NCBI RefSeq assembly: GCF_900231835.1
Contig: NZ_OCTN01000002.1
Span: forward strand, 640,376 to 704,375
Source of the DNA: Pontivivens marinum
Lineage (GTDB): Bacteria > Pseudomonadota > Alphaproteobacteria > Rhodobacterales > Rhodobacteraceae
Direction of reading: 5' to 3'
Length of the DNA stretch: 64,000 nt
The position numbers were made by a program, and so were the translations under genes. Shown piece after piece: positions 62,452 through 64,000 of this stretch. The first letter of the stretch is position 1; every line of letters begins with the position of its first letter. The notes beneath the pieces were generated by a model. That model was not told the DNA's origin, searched no databases, and saw nothing but the letters and a program-made list of their open reading frames with translations.

Positions 62452-62817
62452 ATGGTCCGGCTTAAAGTTTCATTTTCCAAACTTCTGGTTGTCTTTGCGC
62501 TGATCTGCGCAATGGCCAGCACCGGCTATGCGCACCGCTTTATCAGCAGCGATCTGGACCCGGCCTTGCAGGCCTATGTTGACGCTGGCGGGTCACTGGA
62601 CAGCATTTGCGGCGATGTTGGCGGGCATTCCGGGCAGAGCTTTCAGCAATGCGACACCTGCCATCTGGTTGGTGCCGCCCTGCTGCCCATCGCAGCAGAT
62701 GAAGCGGTTTCCTGTCAGGGCCGCCCTGCTGCGCAACTGTCCTTTACTGATGCGCAGGTACAGCGCCCCTCATATCCATATCAGTCACGCAAACCGCGTG
62801 GCCCTCCTCTCGTCTGA
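62452..62817 (+). CDS. Small exported Cys-rich protein, unknown
   Basis: This 121-residue protein (start taken at 62452) has a signal peptide (VSFSKLLVVFALICAMASTGYA). The mature part carries ICGDVGGHSGQSFQQCDTCHLVGAALLP, with Cys arranged C-x14-C-x2-C and nearby His that could bind metal, and a basic Tyr/Pro-rich tail. It resembles small DUF2946-like proteins found near copper or PepSY genes, but that match is weak. The open frame starts at a GTG at 62401. It precedes the PepSY gene by 67 bp. Confidence 0.7.
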   Translation: MVRLKVSFSKLLVVFALICAMASTGYAHRFISSDLDPALQAYVDAGGSLDSICGDVGGHSGQSFQQCDTCHLVGAALLPIAADEAVSCQGRPAAQLSFTDAQVQRPSYPYQSRKPRGPPLV

Positions 62818-62884
62818 TCTGACCTCACCCAAATGATCAAACGATGGCCCTCTGTGACAGAGGCGCCCCAAGAGGAGAACCAAA

Positions 62885-63906
62885 GTGGTTTCTACCGATC
62901 CTACACATGTGTCCGCACCTGCCAGCACGGCAGCCGGCACAAACAAGTTCTATTTCGCCGCATGGCGCTGGCATTTTTATGCCGGCCTCTATGTCATCCC
63001 CTTCCTGATAATGCTGGCCTTAACCGGCCTGACGATGCTGTGGATCAGCACGTTGAGCGGACGTGACGGCGAATGGATTTCCGTCACTCCGAATGGTGAG
63101 CCTTTGGCGGTTTCAACCCTTTCACAGTCGGCTGTGGGTGCGGTGCCGGATGGCACCTTGGTGCAATATATCGCCCCGCGTGCCGCTGATCTGGCCGCGA
63201 TTTTCCGCGTCGATGCAGCGGGCGATGCGATCCTCGTCGCGGTGAACCCCTATACCGGTGAAGTCCTGTCCGAAATGTCGCGCCGTGGCGGGTGGTATGA
63301 TTTCATCAGCAATATCCACGGCACGTTCATGCTGGGCGTCACAGGCGACCGGATGATCGAGATTGCGGCCTCGCTCACCATGGTTCTGATCGCGACGGGC
63401 ATGTACCTGTGGTGGCCACGCAATGGACAGGGCCTGTCGGTTCTAGTGCCAAATCTGGCGGCGCGGGGCCGTGCGCTTTGGAAAACACTGCATGCCACAA
63501 TCGGAGCGTGGATTTCGGTCCTGTTGGTGCTGTTCCTGATTTCCGGCCTGTCATGGTCCGGCATCTGGGGCGAGAAGTTCGTGCAAGCATGGAGCACCTT
63601 TCCCGCCGCAAAATGGGACGCCCCCGCATCGGACGACACCCATGCCAGTATGAACCACGGTGCCACGCATGAGGTGCCATGGGCGTTGGAGCAAACACCG
63701 ATGCCCGCCTCCGGCTCCGACCTTGGCGCGACGGGTATGGAATCCGGCACGGCGATCACTTTGGACAGTGTAGTCGCATTCGCACGCCAGATCGGGTTCG
63801 AGAACCGGTTCCAGCTGAACCTGCCCCGTGGGGATGAGGGTGTGTGGACAATCTCACGCGACTCTATGAGCAATGACAGTTCCAGCCCAACCGATGATCG
63901 TACCGT
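62885..63906 (+). pseudogene. PepSY-associated membrane protein, truncated by an IS element
   Basis: This reading frame encodes a PepSY_TM protein: helix 1 FYFAAWRWHFYAGLYVIPFLIMLALTGL, a periplasmic PepSY-like domain (VDAAGDAILVAVNPYTGEVLSEM), helix pair FISNIHGTFMLG and LTMVLIATGMYLWWPRN, then LHATIGAWISVLLVLFLISGLSW and a second PepSY-like region (FENRFQLNLPRGDEGVWTISRDSMSND). Family members are about 450-480 residues and continue after SDRTV; here the frame runs into IS DNA at 63907, adding DLLP before a stop. About 100-130 C-terminal residues, including the last helix, are lost from the intact reading. Such proteins are linked to siderophore/haem or iron reduction. Confidence 0.75.
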
Positions 63907-64000
63907 TGACCTGCTCCCCTGAAAAGTCCGGTGTTTTGAGTTAGCCTGTTCTCCAAGAAGGAGACAGACGATGAAGAGAAGCCGTTTCAGCGAAGAACAG
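63907..64000 (+). mobile_element. Left end of an IS3-family insertion sequence
   Basis: The PepSY frame is broken at TGACCTGCTCCCCTGA (63907 onwards), a typical IS3-family inverted repeat beginning TG. About 60 bp inside, a ribosome site AAGGAG and ATG at 63971 start an OrfA-type transposase. The element continues past the window, so its right end, target duplication and group cannot be seen. Confidence 0.75.
63971..64000 (+). CDS. IS3-family transposase OrfA (5' end only)
   Basis: The first ten codons read MKRSRFSEEQ, the common start of IS3/IS407-type OrfA helix-turn-helix proteins (usually continuing IIGIL). AAGGAG lies 8 nt upstream. The gene is cut by the window edge. Confidence 0.75.
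   Translation, partial: MKRSRFSEEQ

Overview
The window looks like chromosomal DNA of a heterotrophic marine alphaproteobacterium of the Rhodobacterales (Roseobacter-like). This is inferred from gene content only: two TRAP transporters, a sulfolactate (suy) cluster, a divergent metF / split-B12 one-carbon cluster, a gppA-rlmE pair, Edd-Eda sugar catabolism, a livHMGF operon with an acyl-CoA ligase, and a large type I secreted Ig/RTX protein. No rRNA, tRNA, CRISPR array or replication origin was seen. Most of the DNA is G+C-rich; a few A+T-richer genes (37470-38117, 40434-41003) stand out.

Layout. 1-6.8 kb: acdR/acdS (ACC deaminase and its Lrp-type regulator), hmgA divergent from a MarR regulator with two palindromic operators between them, a Bcr/CflA-type efflux pump, cytochrome b561 and an exported sulfatase. 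7.3-11.0 kb: a TRAP transporter operon followed by a GntR/FCD regulator. 11.2-19.2 kb: an exported phytase-like protein, an M19 dipeptidase homologue lacking three metal ligands with a flavin monooxygenase, and a second, divergent TRAP operon. 19.2-24.0 kb: a pair of carboxymuconolactone-decarboxylase/AhpD-fold proteins divergent from a LysR regulator, then an NMT1-type ABC transporter. 24.0-27.4 kb: suyZ-suyB-suyA (sulfolactate sulfo-lyase plus sulfite/sulfate exporter) divergent from a HutC-type GntR regulator with tandem operators. 27.5-31.6 kb: a tight cluster of a trans-sulfuration-type PLP enzyme, a P450 and an orphan Tat-exported family 5 solute-binding protein, in the same direction as the regulator.

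31.5-40.4 kb: rlmE, gppA/ppx, a DUF1304 membrane protein and metF on the minus strand. Divergent from metF is a cobalamin one-carbon cluster: a small 'virulence factor' family protein, a second MetF-like protein, a methyltetrahydrofolate:corrinoid methyltransferase and an ASKHA/2Fe-2S corrinoid-reactivating protein. An A+T-rich unknown gene interrupts this cluster. 40.4-49.1 kb: an Excalibur-domain lipoprotein, a gamma-butyrobetaine-dioxygenase-like enzyme with inverted repeats upstream, and a complete branched-chain-type ABC operon with an AMP-forming acyl-CoA ligase. 49.4-54 kb: edd-eda, a small lipoprotein, a VOC protein divergent from a LysR regulator. 54-60 kb: a YHYH protein, a TbpB-like lipoprotein and a 1230-residue Ig/RTX exoprotein with near-identical 300-bp repeats. 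60-64 kb: a NarL/7TM-histidine-kinase pair, a small Cys-rich exported protein and a PepSY membrane protein cut by an IS3-family element at the window edge.

The best candidates for something undescribed are the PLP/P450/Tat-binding-protein cluster attached to the suy regulator, the divergent TRAP/flavoprotein/degenerate-M19 locus, and the arginine-rich tails shared by two proteins of the B12 cluster.
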